DNA of 64,000 nt from Silene latifolia. Lineage: Eukaryota; Streptophyta; Magnoliopsida; Caryophyllales; Caryophyllaceae. The notes beneath the pieces are model-generated. The model was given only the letters and a program-made list of their open reading frames with translations. It was not told the DNA's origin and searched no databases. Each line of letters starts with the position of its first letter. The first letter of the stretch is position 1. Of the stretch, positions 1 through 11,100 are shown piece by piece. The stretch lies in NCBI RefSeq assembly GCF_048544455.1, contig NC_133536.1, positions 171,946,325-172,010,324 on the forward strand. The letters are read 5' to 3'. The translations under genes and the position numbers were made by a program.

Positions 1-283
1 GGTTGGTCGATCGACTAAGAGGTCCAGTCAATCGACTGCTTTAGCTGGTACTTGACTTCTAACTTCTCGTGGGTTTGTCTTTCGGGCCTCGAAATGCGCA
101 CCAAGCTCGTTCCTTGAGTGAATACTTCACGTCAAATGCAGTGCAAGATACTCGGGGACGGATTTGGCTCAAAATCTACTCATTTCCGCATAAATGGGGC
201 AAATAGTAACCTTAAACTACATAAATGAGCTCTGAAATGCGTGTAAAATAGGGTGTAAAACATCATATTTAGGACACGCATCA
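1..283 (-). mobile_element. End of an LTR of an unidentified LTR retrotransposon
   Basis: The stretch ends at 281-283 in TCA, so read on the minus strand it begins TGATGCGTGTCC, like the 5' end of a gypsy-type LTR. Position 284 starts sequence homologous to the antisense ORF tail of the Tat element. This suggests an element that jumped into Gypsy-1 and runs leftward out of the window. Two near-copies of TCGATCGACT lie within the first 45 bases. No coding sequence is seen. The boundary is inferred from the loss of Gypsy-1 homology; the partner target duplication is out of view. Confidence 0.5.
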
Positions 284-408
284 CCTTTGCTGCTTCTAAG
301 TATCATGACCTGCACAATCTGGGCAATGAACAAAAAGTCGACTCTCCAGGGGAGCAAGATGTTGATGGAGATGAGGAGCAGGATGTTGGGGTTGATCAGA
401 CTAAGTAA
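284..408 (+). pseudogene. C-terminal tail of the Tat antisense extra ORF
   Basis: The plus strand is open from 286 to a TAA at 406-408 and encodes an acidic Glu/Asp/Gln-rich tail. Its start (KYHDLHNLGNEQKVDSP) resembles the C-terminal part of the antisense ORF of Gypsy-2 (AYPDLHKLHADDEVESP, from 30,041). The rest of the ORF is cut off by the LTR at 1-283. Its orientation opposes gag-pol, as in Gypsy-2. No function is known for this protein. Confidence 0.6.
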
Positions 409-1318
409 GGAAGTGTTGATGCTGTTTCTAAGGGGGAGCAATAATTTTATATTTTTCTTTGATGGTATTGGCCCTGGAAAGACAATTTTATTTTCTTGTT
501 TGCTATGTTTGACTGGTCAGGGTGATTATCCCTGGCCTTAACAATTATTTTGGTGTCTTTGCCCCAGGGGGTAAGGGCTTTATAAATATGATGGTAATGG
601 CCTTCCTTGGCTCACTTTACTTATTTCTTGATGCCTTGTTATTTGTTGTTTTTGTCAAAAATTTCCTTAATCCTGCAGAGTTTATTTCTTCAGACCTGTT
701 AACCTGTTAAGTTTCTGAATCTGTTAACCTGTTTTTTCAGTTTTTTTTCCCCATCTTGCGATTAAAGACAACGTAAGCCTTTCAACCACATATAACTTTT
801 ACCATAGCGGTTGAAGGAGTGGGAAAACCGGCCTGTCAGGAGGGCTTATGTCCCCTGTCTGACTAGAGGGCTTGGTACTCGGCCTGTCGAGAGGGCATTT
901 AGACTGATGGTCGGGATAAAACACCCTTGCACCGTCTTGCTGCATCCAGCCGGTTGTAGATGTGTGCAGCAAATAGTCAGGTCAGACAATTACTTCTTGC
1001 CTGATTGGTCCAACTATTCACTGTATCTGGTGATGGTTACCAACTTCATTAGGCACATCGGGGTGCAAAAATTTAAAAAGTACATAAATAAGAAGTCTAA
1101 TGTGCAGTAGAGTAGCCCTCAATCCTGAATATTTATGCATATAATCATTTATCATGTATAATTGGGATTCAAGAAAAATGAGAGAAATTGGGTTAGTTGC
1201 ATATATAGACATGGATTGCATATAGAACATGCGAGACATATAATTTTTCAGGTAGCATGTCAGGGTAAAACACTGATAGTAAAGATGTGGTTTTTACCTG
1301 ATCAGGCCAGGATAAGAT
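409..1318. other. Gypsy-1 spacer between antisense ORF and integrase
   Basis: About 900 bases with no supported gene. It matches in arrangement, and in short stretches (GAGGGCTTATG, GCCCTCAATCCTGAATATTT), the 30,203-31,227 spacer of Gypsy-2. It is therefore the untranslated region between two convergent ORFs of a Tat element, where both transcripts would end. Small ORFs here look accidental. Confidence 0.6.
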
Positions 1319-2170
1319 TTATACATGGAACAATTTCAAATGAGCTACATTCCAGGATCTAAGGATCATTTCTCCTTCTAATGTTTGGAGCCTGTATGCT
1401 CCTTGTCCAACGATAGATTCAATTAAATAGGGGCCTTCCCACGTAGGGGCTAGCTTGCATGCTGATTTTTCTTTCTTATTTGGAAAAACTTTTCGTATGA
1501 TAAGGTCTCCTTCCTTGAAGAGACTAATCCTGACATTTTTGTTGTAAGTTCTGGCCACTGTTTGTTGATATGATGCCATCATGATTTTGGTAGCGTCTCT
1601 TAGTTCTTCTGCCAGGACCAGGCTGTCTTGCATCAGGCTGTTGTTTGCTTCAATATTGTTCAAGCTATATCTTGATGTTGGCACCCAGATTTCTGCAGGG
1701 ATGACAACTTCACAACCATACACCAAAGAATAGGGTGTTTGGCATGTTGATGTCTTTGGAGTTGTCTTGTCTGCCCATAGCACTAATGGAAGTTCTTCAG
1801 CCCATCTGCCTCGTCTTCTCTTCAGTTTCTTCTTTAAGCAGCTTATGACTACCTTGTTGCTAGATTCAGCCTGGCCATTAGCTTTTAGATATCCAGGGGT
1901 GGATGTGACCAGGTTGATATTCCACTCTTGGCAGAATGCTTTAGTCTTTTTCCCCATAAATTGGGTCCCGTTATCACACACTATCTCTGATGGAACACCA
2001 TATCTGCAAATAATATTCGTTCTGATGAAAGATATCACCTCCTTTTCAGTTACTTGCCTGAAAGAATCAGCCTCGATCCATTTGGAGAAGTAGTCAGTCA
2101 TAGCCAACATGAATACTTTTTGTCCTGGAGCTACAAGCAGTTTCCCTACAATATCCATGCCCCACTTCAT
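1319..2170 (-). CDS. Integrase domain of Gypsy-1 pol
   Basis: An open stretch of 283 codons, the best preserved part of Gypsy-1. It holds the retroviral-type integrase core that inserts element cDNA into chromosomes. Visible motifs are WGMDIVGKL near the start, the first catalytic Asp in [11 protein letters not shown] (about residues 25-35), the second in CDNGTQF (about 65) and the catalytic Glu in NGQAESSN (about 100). It continues through [13 protein letters not shown] and YSLVYGCE to a C-terminal half containing RKVFPNK, WEGPYLI and [11 protein letters not shown], typical of the Tat/Athila integrase C-terminus. The natural protein is the end of a pol polyprotein, so the first Met is internal and not a true start. 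The N-terminal zinc finger lies upstream in broken sequence (2,171-2,716). Confidence 0.88.
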   Translation of the reverse strand: MKWGMDIVGKLLVAPGQKVFMLAMTDYFSKWIEADSFRQVTEKEVISFIRTNIICRYGVPSEIVCDNGTQFMGKKTKAFCQEWNINLVTSTPGYLKANGQAESSNKVVISCLKKKLKRRRGRWAEELPLVLWADKTTPKTSTCQTPYSLVYGCEVVIPAEIWVPTSRYSLNNIEANNSLMQDSLVLAEELRDATKIMMASYQQTVARTYNKNVRISLFKEGDLIIRKVFPNKKEKSACKLAPTWEGPYLIESIVGQGAYRLQTLEGEMILRSWNVAHLKLFHV

Positions 2171-2716
2171 GAATGGCCAGGGTGCAGAAATTGAGTGAAG
2201 TAGTTCAGATGGCTGGTGTATTATTGGTGCATGAATTTGACAGGCTTCACATTTTTGATCAATATTCCAAGCAATCAGCCCTCAGTGTTGGCCAATAGTA
2301 GCCTGTTCTAAGTATTTTACTTGCCAGGCTCTTTCTTCCTTTATGGTTGCCACAATGTCCATCATGTATTTCTTGGAGTACTTGTTTAGCTTCATCAGGC
2401 TCTAAGCATCTCAAATATGGTCCAGCCTGCGATCTCTTAAATAAAGTGTTATTGATAATAGAATAGGTTGAAGCGCTGATTCTAAAAACCCTTGCTTCAT
2501 GCCTTCCCTGAGGTAATATTCCTTGGAGGAACCAATCATAATAAGGTTTGGTCTAAGAATTATTATCTTAATTGACAGGGTTGACTTGTTCAGCTTTACT
2601 GATAGCTGGCTCTAATAAGTGAACAATTGGTATTTTATCAAAAACTGCGGGAGTAATTTTTGAACCTAGGCTGACCAGAGCATCAGTCTGGGTGTTCAGG
2701 TCTCTTGGTATTTGGT
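2171..2716 (-). pseudogene. Degraded RNase H-integrase linker of Gypsy-1
   Basis: Between the second RNase H and the integrase core the frame is broken by stops and at least one frameshift. Traces of the expected protein remain, such as a minus-strand DIDQIPRDLNTQTDALV near 2,665-2,720. The integrase zinc-finger region should lie here, but I could not recover a clean H2C2 motif by eye. Confidence 0.5.
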
Positions 2717-3028
2717 CTATATCAAATAAAGTAAATTTAGCGGTAAGGTTTTTGCATATTTTAAATATGAAATCATTTTTGCATCCTTTGCCGTATAAAT
2801 TCCCTTTATTTGATTAGCAATTAAAAGTGAATCGGTTTTTACCTTTAAGTTTTGAACACCGAGGTCTAGACATGACTTTAGGCCTGCTATCAGGGCTTCA
2901 TATTCTTCTTCATTATTGGTAGCTTTGAACTCACAGCTTACAGCCTGAGCTATCATGTCTCCCTGTGGCGATTTTAGTGCTAACCCTAACCCTGTCCCCC
3001 TGGCATTCGATGCCCCATATATGAACAA
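2717..3028 (-). pseudogene. Second (archaeal-type) RNase H of Gypsy-1
   Basis: About 100 codons matching the extra RNase H that Tat-lineage elements carry after the ordinary one; it would help remove RNA from the RNA/DNA hybrid. Visible features are the YGASNARGTGLG loop, the acidic NNEEEYEALIAGL helix, VKTDSLL with a catalytic Asp, and the GIYTAKD turn. The Asp that normally precedes GASNARG is Tyr here, which one G-to-T change (GAT to TAT) explains, so activity is unlikely. A TGA just upstream (where family members have Trp) separates it from the first RNase H, and a frameshift follows near 2,750. Confidence 0.78.
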
Positions 3029-3031
3029 AGT

Positions 3032-4315
3032 TCACTCTTGGTCTGGGGTTTTATTTTCTAACTTGTTAACTTCTTTTTTCAGGTCAGGTTCTAGGTTAAG
3101 GCTGAAATCAGCCACAAAGTCTGCTAAGGCCTGTGATTTAATCGTTGTCCTGGGTTCAAAGGTGATGTCATATGTACTAAGCTGGACTGACCACTTGGTC
3201 ATTCTACCTGACAATTCAGGCTTGCGTAGGACATATTTTATGGGTAAGTTGGTCCTGACTATGATAGGGTGACACTCAAAATAAGGACGCAGCTTAGCAC
3301 ATGACATAATTAAAGCTAAAACATATCTTTCAAGTGATCAATATCTCATTTCAGCATCTAGCAGGCTTTTACTTACATAATAGTCAGGATGTTGCTGGCC
3401 TTCTTGTTCCTTGACCAACACTGCACTTACTACTGTGTCAATGACAGATAGGTATACTGACAGGGGTTCTCCTTTCTCTGGTTTAGCCACTAAAGGTGGA
3501 TATGACATGTACGATTTTAAGTCCTAAAGGCTGCTTCATGCTCAGGTGTCCAATGGAACTGTTTATTTTTTTCCGAGTAGGTTATAAAATATTTTACACC
3601 TTTCAGAGGATCTTGATATGAACCGGTTCAGGGCAGCTTCCCGGCCTGTCAAGTTCTGAATATCCTTGACAGACTTGGGTGACTGAAGCTCCAGGATAGC
3701 TTTCATCTGTTCAGGGCTGGCCTCTATGCCTTTTTTTGTCACCATGTATCCAAGGAACTTACCTGCAGAGACTCCGAAGTGGCACTTTGCAGGGTTGAGT
3801 TTCATGTTGTATTTTTGAAATGCTATTTCCAAGTGCTTCACATGATCTTCTGCATTCTTAGATTTTACTACCATGTCGTCTATATAGACTTCCATGATAT
3901 CACCTATTTGATCCTTGAACATCATGTTGACCAGGCTGGTACGTCCCCGCATTCTTCAGCCGAAAGGCATGGTCAGATAACAAGATATGCCCCTTGCAGT
4001 AATTAATGCAAGATTTCTAAACAGCAGGGGCATTTTTATTTGATTGAATCTACTGGAGGCATCCATGAATGTCAGCATCTCATGCCTTGCTGTGGCATAT
4101 ACCATGGCATCAATATGTGGCAGTGGAAATGGATCTTTAGGGCAGGCTTTGTTCAGGTCCGTGTAATCTACACAAACTCTCCATTTACCATTCTTTTTCT
4201 GCACAACAAACACGTTAGCGAACCATTCAGGGTACATTACTTCCCTGATCATTCCCATATCCAGAAGTTTTTCCACTTCTTTATTAATTATTGCATTTCT
4301 TTTCGGTGCAAATTT
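3032..4315 (-). pseudogene. Reverse transcriptase and RNase H of Gypsy-1
   Basis: A broken reverse transcriptase-RNase H region, which copies element RNA into DNA. The fingers carry YPEWFANVFVVQKKNGKWR and VDYTDLNKACPKDPFPLP (about 4,150-4,230). The palm has YIDDMVVKSK, whose two Asp residues bind metal (about 3,880). The thumb and connection follow (AGKFLGYMVTKKGIEASPEQ), then an RNase H segment (VRTNLPIKYVLRKPELSGRMTKW, in parts, about 3,100-3,260). Near 3,955 the GLKNAG turn is broken by a local frame change that is restored soon after. Stops near 3,340 and 4,314 lie in otherwise continuous frame and can each be explained by a transition. Confidence 0.85.
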
Positions 4316-5134
4316 TCATCTTTTCTGTTGCACAGGCTTAAAAGATTGATCAATGTTAAGTTTATGTGTAATTATATCAGCACTAATTCCAGTCATATCA
4401 AAATGAGACCAAGCAAACCAAGATAATTTATTTTTGAGAAATTTTACCAGTTCTGGCGTGACACAATCTGGGGCGTCAGATCCTACCAGAACATACCTGT
4501 CAGGATACTCAGGGTCTAGGATTACCTGATCTGTTTCCATCCTGGATGGCGCCACATAAGTGCTCCTGACAGGGTACGGTAATTTCTATGCAAGAGACTT
4601 ACCTGCCTTGGAAGGCTTTAAGGCCGCTGTATAGCATTCTTGGGCTGCTTTGTGTTCTCCTTTGATTGTGGCTATGCCCCAATCTACCGGTACCTTGATA
4701 CATTGATGATAGGTTGATGGTACAGCTTTGACATTATGGATCTATGGCCTGCCCAAGATTGCATTATAGGAAGACAAGCAGTCCAGGACTCCAAATTTCT
4801 CATAGGATGAGACTCCTTCAACATTGGTTAGAAGATGAATTTCTCCCAATGTGCTTTTGGTTTCTCCCCTGAAACCTACCAAAACGCTGGATTTCTTGGT
4901 GATTTGATCTTCACCAATATTCATGGCTTTCAGTACATCAAGCATGATCAGGTTTACTGAGTTGCCTCCATCTACTAGGATCCTCCTTACTGTGGCGGTT
5001 CCAATCTGCATAGAAATTACCAGGCCATCATGATGAACATCAGGAATTCCTACTAGGTCACAATCATTGAAAGTGATTGATGAGACATGATCCGGTTTGC
5101 ACAATGATGTAGTCCTTGGCGTCCTGGCTATCTT
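4316..5134 (-). pseudogene. Protease and protease-RT linker of Gypsy-1
   Basis: The retropepsin that would process the polyprotein lies at about 4,742-5,130. The active-site loop reads RRILVDGGNSVNLI, the form common in Tat elements, followed by VLVGFRGETKSTLGEI and the C-terminal YNAILGRP. A TAG directly after GRP replaces the usual Trp, and another stop interrupts the linker near 4,590. The linker (4,316-4,555) reads MAPSRMETDQVILDPEYPDR and continues to the reverse transcriptase in the same frame. Upstream coding jumps across Copia-1 to 13,764, where gag continues. Confidence 0.82.
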
Positions 5135-5139
5135 TTTTG
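5135..5139. repeat. Left target-site duplication of Copia-1 (TTTTG)
   Basis: TTTTG at 5,135-5,139 directly precedes the TGTTGGG LTR start and is repeated exactly at 13,764-13,768 after the LTR end AACA. Five bases is the usual copia duplication. Confidence 0.9.
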
Positions 5140-6435
5140 TGTTGGGAAATGTGTCCTCAACAATAGTGCGATCACATGATTCAAATATCATAATTAAATC
5201 TCATGCTAAAAATACATGAGGGATGATTCTTTATACAGTCGACTGACCGTCATTAATCGGTAATGATTGGCTAACTAGAGTTTGACATTACTGTCGTGTG
5301 ACGGTGGTGGTCAGTTGATCCCTTTAGGTCACACCTATAGGATGAGGCCCAAATAGATATTAACTAATTGTATGCGATACAGATTAATTAATTCCTTAAT
5401 TATGGGAGTGCAATTTTGCGTCTTATTTTAATGTGATTAAATAAGATTAAATTTAGTAATTAAGTGTTATATTACTAAATTTGTTGAGGTATTATATAAG
5501 TTTTGAGGTAGAGATAATTAGTTATTTAAAGTTACAAGAAGTTGTAATTTTAACTAACCAGTAATTATGGGACCCATTATATGTTGATATAATGGTAGTA
5601 TACTACTCAAAAAGTGGAGTGTATATTATATTATTATTTGTAATATTTAAGTGTTAAATAATTACATTAATAATTAAATATGTAAGATAATTAAACACAT
5701 GACTTATAAGCATTTGTGGGACAAATGACAAAAGGCAAAAATGGACCAAATAAGGACCAAATTTTCGGCCATAATAAGAGCACATAAGATGCTCTTTTGT
5801 CTTATGTTGATGTTGTTTATTGTGTGATTATGACATATCACACTAGGCTTTACATACTACATCTTACAAGCCTACATCCTACACTCTACCTATAACTAAA
5901 CAATAGACTAAAAACAAAAGCACAAGATTCCCTACATGGGAAGAGGGCCACCGGTTTTTGGCCTTAATAAGAGAGCATTTTTGCTCATTTTTCTAGAGTT
6001 GGTGCTTGTGTTGTTTTTCTCTCTATTTTTCCTCATAAGCTATTGCAACAAACTCTCTACTATACTAATACTCTCCAATCTATTACTAGAGGTAGTAATA
6101 CAAGAACATTAGTATTATTAAGGATTTATTTCTACTACATATCTAGTTAATATTAGTAGGAATTTTTGGGATTAATCTTGGGTGCAATTTATTGGAGTGG
6201 CTTCTAAACTTGGAGTCTTAGGAGGATCATCCATCATTATAAGCTCAAGAACAAGTGAAGGAAGGTGACCTTACTTGTGCCCATATATTTCGAACCATAT
6301 AACAATGTAAGGAACATTGTTCTTCTTATAAATCTTTCATTTTGTTATGCATACACTAGATCTAAAAAACATATAATTAACAAGTTAATTAGTTCACTAT
6401 TAGAGGAGTCTAATAATAGGTATATGAACCTAACA
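5140..6435 (+). repeat. 5' LTR of Copia-1
   Basis: A 1,296-bp LTR from TGTTGGGAAATGTGTCC to ATGAACCTAACA. It matches 12,468-13,763 over its whole length, with differences such as C/T at the 12th base and TTCGAACC versus TTTGAACC near the end. It would hold the promoter and polyadenylation signals. A TATATAA lies at 5,493-5,499, but its use is not shown. Confidence 0.95.
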
Positions 6436-6437
6436 AG

Positions 6438-6449
6438 TGGTATCAGAGC
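6438..6449 (+). promoter_or_regulatory. Primer-binding site for initiator tRNA-Met (Copia-1)
   Basis: TGGTATCAGAGC starts two bases after the 5' LTR and is complementary to the 3' end of plant initiator tRNA-Met, the usual primer for minus-strand DNA synthesis in copia elements. It fixes the element's orientation as plus. Confidence 0.93.
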
Positions 6450-8736
6450 ATAAGGATGTTGCATGCATAATCGGTTATTGTTTTTCCGAGTTAAAAGGTT
6501 AACATATAAAACTAAAAATTTGTGATTTATAAGTATAAGCCACGAAATCACCATGAATGTTATATATTCTGGTCCTAAAGTGGTTTTAGGTAATTTTTAT
6601 GATTCATGGAAATTTATTGCTCATTTTAAGGATTTTTGGTCATTTTATTACATTTTTATGACTAAATTGGGAATTAAAATGCTAAAAATAGTTAAGTTTC
6701 GTTTCTGACCTTGGAAAATTTATATGACCTCACATGAATATTTTACCAGTTGTGTGTAAAAGGACGAGCTAATTTGATTAATTTTGCATGATTTATGATT
6801 TTTATGAGATAAAGATGGATTAAAAGAGGTAAAATGGTTAAAATTAGTTAAATTTCGAATTAAGTCATGATCTTTTAATATGATGTCAAATGCAAGATTT
6901 ACAGAGAGTATGTAAATTTCTAGATTTAAATATCTTATTTAGCATGATTTATGGATTTTTGAGTAAAAATGGCATAAATAGTGACTATTTTAGCAAAAAT
7001 TAGCTAAAACGTATTGCATGGCTTGAGAAAATTATTTTTAGTTTCATTAATATCCCACTAATCAGATCTAAAGTTGTAAAAATTATTGGTTTAACTTTCG
7101 TATACTTTATACATTTTATGAGATAAAACCGATAAAAATGCAACTATATTTTCTCAAAATAAATTCGAAAATTTTAACCATGATTTTTGACATTATGAGG
7201 GTCATGGAATTATTCCAGAATGTTCAAAAATTTAAAATTCAAATTTTGAAACTTTTATGAATTAATTTGGATTTATTTCATAAATATTGTGTTTTTAAGG
7301 TAAAAAATGAGCATAAAATTAAATCAAGTTGAATTATTGTCAAAAATTTAGTGATGACTGATTTTTGAGTCCTAAAATGTGTTAGGATAATTAACTTGAG
7401 CTTAGATGTGATTTAAGTGTTAATTAGTGATTTTTAAAAGGTTATTATCACGCATTTCCTTGAAACCGGGTTATATGTACGACATAAGTTAAATAGGGCG
7501 ATTTGGCACATGATTTTGCATGATAGGTACATATTATAATGCTGCATATTTCAATTTTTGAATGTCTATTATTTATATAATTTTGAATTATGTAATTTTA
7601 TCTTAGTATGGCCTTAGTTTTAATCAATATTACCCGTAATGAAAGGGAATATTGATTCGGTTGTAATTTAATGTGATCTCGTATCACTTTTATTTTATTT
7701 TTTTATTTCATTAATTTTTCCATTTTACAAATGTATAATAGGAATAGTTTTGTATTTTTATTATTATTTGTAATTATGGAGCATCTTCAAAGACGGTGCA
7801 ATTCGGAAAGGTGATCCGACAAAGACGGTGTCTTGGGAGGCGTGCCACTTGAAGATTCAAGGGACCAAAGGAGTTGGTTTCCGAATATGTAATAGATTAT
7901 TTGATTTTCTATTTTTAGGAAGGCCATACTAGGAATTTTATTTATTGCTTTGCATTTCTTTTAATATGTTACATGCATTGCCAAATCGCCATAACAACAC
8001 ATGCATATCATATCGAGTCATCGACCGTGTCAATTATAATTATCGTAGTTCTCCGCTTTAGTTCACTTAAAACGTGATAGATAATAAATTGACAAGACCT
8101 CTCACATATAATAATTGAGAAATAGCCTTACCAAATAGTAGAAACCCATGAAGTACCAATTTCATAAGGGAGTTAATCCGGCTTCACCGTAATACAAACC
8201 TTGTTACATTGGCGAAGTGGGGTAATAAAATGTTATTACATCGAAATTTGGATTGAGCTCAACGGAAGTATTGTTGACCGTAGTCGCATGTGTTCCGGGC
8301 TAATGATGAGAATTAGAGTAATTTTTATCGACCGAGAGTTCTAAAAGTAGAATCGATTAAAGAGTTAATCCACCGAGTTATATTAATAAGGGATGAATCG
8401 GCTCACCGTGCCCGAGTTGATATGAATTTGGATCTCGGAATCATTTATGTAGTTGGGTGGAGGTCACTATATAAATGCAATACTTGTAGTTAAATTTACG
8501 AGTATTATTAAAACGATAGGTGTTAATTATTTCCTTCATTTCCGTTTTTGTAGTTATTTATACGCAGTGAATTCATCTAATACTCCTACACCAATCACCT
8601 TATTTCATAGCTCCAATCATACGATGAAAAATGCTCCGATTATGACAATGATACGATTAGAGAATTACGCGTTGGCTTTAGTGAGGATGGAAATCTTTGT
8701 CTTTTTACTACTTCTTCACCTCCCACTCACATACTC
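6450..8736 (+). other. Copia-1 leader and eroded gag region, no open frame
   Basis: This AT-rich 2.3-kb stretch follows the primer site, where the leader and the N-terminal part of gag would lie. I find no ORF of note and no motif I can assign with confidence. The length is long for a leader plus half a gag, so foreign filler is possible. Confidence 0.5.
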
Positions 8737-9100
8737 GTGCCTACCTCTCAGGTAAGAGGATCATATGAGGGGAATCTCACAGATTCCAAGATATCCTTGT
8801 TTGATGAAACAAGGAGAAATATCAAATTAAGTGGAAGTTCCAGCAAGAGTGTCCTTGCAAATAAAAGGAGTATTGTTATTAATAAAGGAAAAGCAAAGAA
8901 AGGTAAGAAACCCAAATCCGATTGTGAATTGGAAGTTGATAGTGAGACTACCACAAAACCAAGATGGGTATCCAATCCTACCGTGAATATCATTATTCTA
9001 ATGTCATGGGCCATTGGAAGCGAAATTGCCCCAAGTATTTAGAAGATAACAAAGTTGGGCTTGTTACTCCAAGTGGGACTTGGAAATGTGGAAAAGCTAT
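8737..9100 (+). pseudogene. Gag remnant of Copia-1
   Basis: The frame reads a Lys/Ser-rich stretch, NIKLSGSSSKSVLANKRS, then INKGKAKKGKKPKSD. This parallels the Copia-3 gag C-terminus at 42,090-42,200 (DMKLSGSMKQDVL, ISNKGKGKGK). The CCHC knuckle that should follow is not intact, although a broken HWKRNCPKY-like stretch is visible near 9,010-9,040 in another frame. Non-functional. Confidence 0.6.
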
Positions 9101-9419
9101 ACAAGAGTGATATGAATCTCCGACAATGAAATGGAGCTCGGGTAGCCGCCACTTCAAGAGGGACTTATGTACTTGTTTTTGCTAATAGCTTTGAGTTATA
9201 ATTTACATTATGTACCCACTTAGTCTAAAATATTATTTCCATTTCTATGTGAGACATGAAAGGATTTATATTTTGTCATCAAAGACAATTGTTGTATTTT
9301 ATTGAAAATAGACATGGATGTGAGCCATGTCACTTATCTTTATGATACACAAGTTTTAGACAGTTCCAACTCATGTAAAGATATCTACATAATACGCACC
9401 AAAAGACTCATAACAGGTA

Positions 9420-9960
9420 ATCCAAATGATTTGTACATTTGATATTTCAATTAGGTTACATAAATGAGAAACGCATTAAACGCTAGTGTCGACTAGAATT
9501 ATTGAACCATTTGATTTTCAATCATATGGAATATGCGAATCTTGTCTCCTTTGCAATATAATTTGCACTTCCTTTAGTGGTAAAGGGACACAAGCAAGTG
9601 ATTGTTGAGACTAATACATGCCGATGTATGTGTTCTAATAAGCATCACCGCAAGGGGAATTTATGACTACTTCGTCACTTTTACCAATGATTCAAGTAGA
9701 TAAGGGTATATTTACTTAATCTAATAAAATGTGAAGCATTTGAGAGATTTGAGAAATTTCTAAAATGACGTAGAGAACCAATTGAATAAAGTTCTAAGCA
9801 TTACGACCCAATAATAGTGGCAAAGATCTAAGTAATAAATTTGATTTATTAAAGATGGATTATGACCTAGCGTCACTACCCATAAGATCAAACTAATATG
9901 AGTCGGTTTGAGTTGATGAACTCAATTTTGGGAATTTGCAATCCAAAACGGACAAGTAAT
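9420..9960 (+). pseudogene. GAG-preintegrase and integrase remnant of Copia-1
   Basis: This is damaged homology to 42,840-43,260 of Copia-3. CATAAATGAGAAACGCATTAAACG matches the GHINEKR(I/V)K coding of the zinc-binding pre-integrase region. CATATGGAATATGCGAATCTTGTCTCC matches the YGTCESCL segment. TACTTCGTCACTTTTACCAATGATTCAAGTAG matches the YFITFMDDLSR core motif. Stops and frameshifts are frequent, so no protein could be made. Confidence 0.65.
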
Positions 9961-10479
9961 TCTAAACAGATGGTCAACCATGAGATACCTAGAATAGAGA
10001 GTCTATTAAACAGATGACATGGATAAGACTCGTATATTATCTAGCTGCCATGTTAGGATGGCCTTTTGAAAGCTAATACATAGTCTAGATAAACTCCTAA
10101 TACTCCCATAAATATATATGTTTGTGACTCACAAAGCTATCTCTCATGAATATTGATATATTTCTGAGAGATAGAGTGGGAGTAGATTGAATCGTCACAA
10201 ACATCTCTTATAGTTGAAATGTTACTTTGTGAAAGTAATAGAATTATAGAGTGGGAGTTGGTATTGAACTATTATCTATGAAGATAGTATGAGAGCATAG
10301 TTCAGTGGGAGTTTATCGCACATGTCTTATTGTTCAAAATATTACTTTGTGAAAGTGATAGTATCATGACCTTGTTACATACGAGCCGAAGCATTACAAT
10401 CCGAAAATTGTTTCTCAAGAGTAGATTTACTTTAAGGCGCGGGTCTCCTCAAAAGTAAAAAGAACTCCAGAGAACTCAA

Positions 10480-11100
10480 ATGCATAAGATTTACATGAAG
10501 ATGTTGATCAAGATAAATTGTGTTAGGAATTGCCGCATTTCATTTTAATAAAGAATGGCAAATAAAATTCGCTTTTCTAAAATGGGAATTTAGAGAAGGA
10601 AGTGTTTAAAACACAAAACCTTAGATGAAGATCTAAGAATCCTAACATATTATGCGTAGCTGTCTTAAGTGATCACAAGATGATCTTAAGCTAGCATTAA
10701 AGGATTATACTTTTCGTTCATGTGATTATAGTGAATTGTTTCATTCACATGATTGAAGAATCATGATATACATGAAATTAAGTGGGAGCTATAATTGTTT
10801 CTCCATGTCTTATATGTTAATAACATATTACTCATTGAGAATAATATACCAATGCTCTCTTCTGGTAAGAGTAATTGGGAGACATGGAAAGGGATGCAAA
10901 GTATTCTAGATTTCGAATATATGTGAGAGTATATTGGCATAGAGTTGAGAGTCTTATGAGGATAAGTTCTTTCGTATCTGTTTAACATCAACAAAGTTGA
11001 ATGGTTTATTCATGATGATGAAAGTGGAATTACTATGATGGAATCATAGTCGTTCACTGAACCCATTAAGTTGTTGATTACATGAAATCGATTGTTAATG
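10480..11100 (+). pseudogene. Reverse-transcriptase remnant of Copia-1
   Basis: This eroded copia reverse transcriptase is shared with Copia-2 (about 20,990-21,640). Near 10,690-10,790, TTAAGCTAGCATTAAAGGATTATAC and AAATTAAGTGGGAGCTATAATTG correspond to the KQASRSWN and KSSGSKIV segments of Copia-3 (44,350-44,470). The YVDD active-site box is destroyed. The strongest evidence is collinearity with the two other copies. Confidence 0.55.

Noticed and set aside
811-1110. Plus-strand ORF of 99 codons
   Set aside because: Lies in the non-coding spacer of Gypsy-1, has no domain, and the Gypsy-2 counterpart does not keep the frame.
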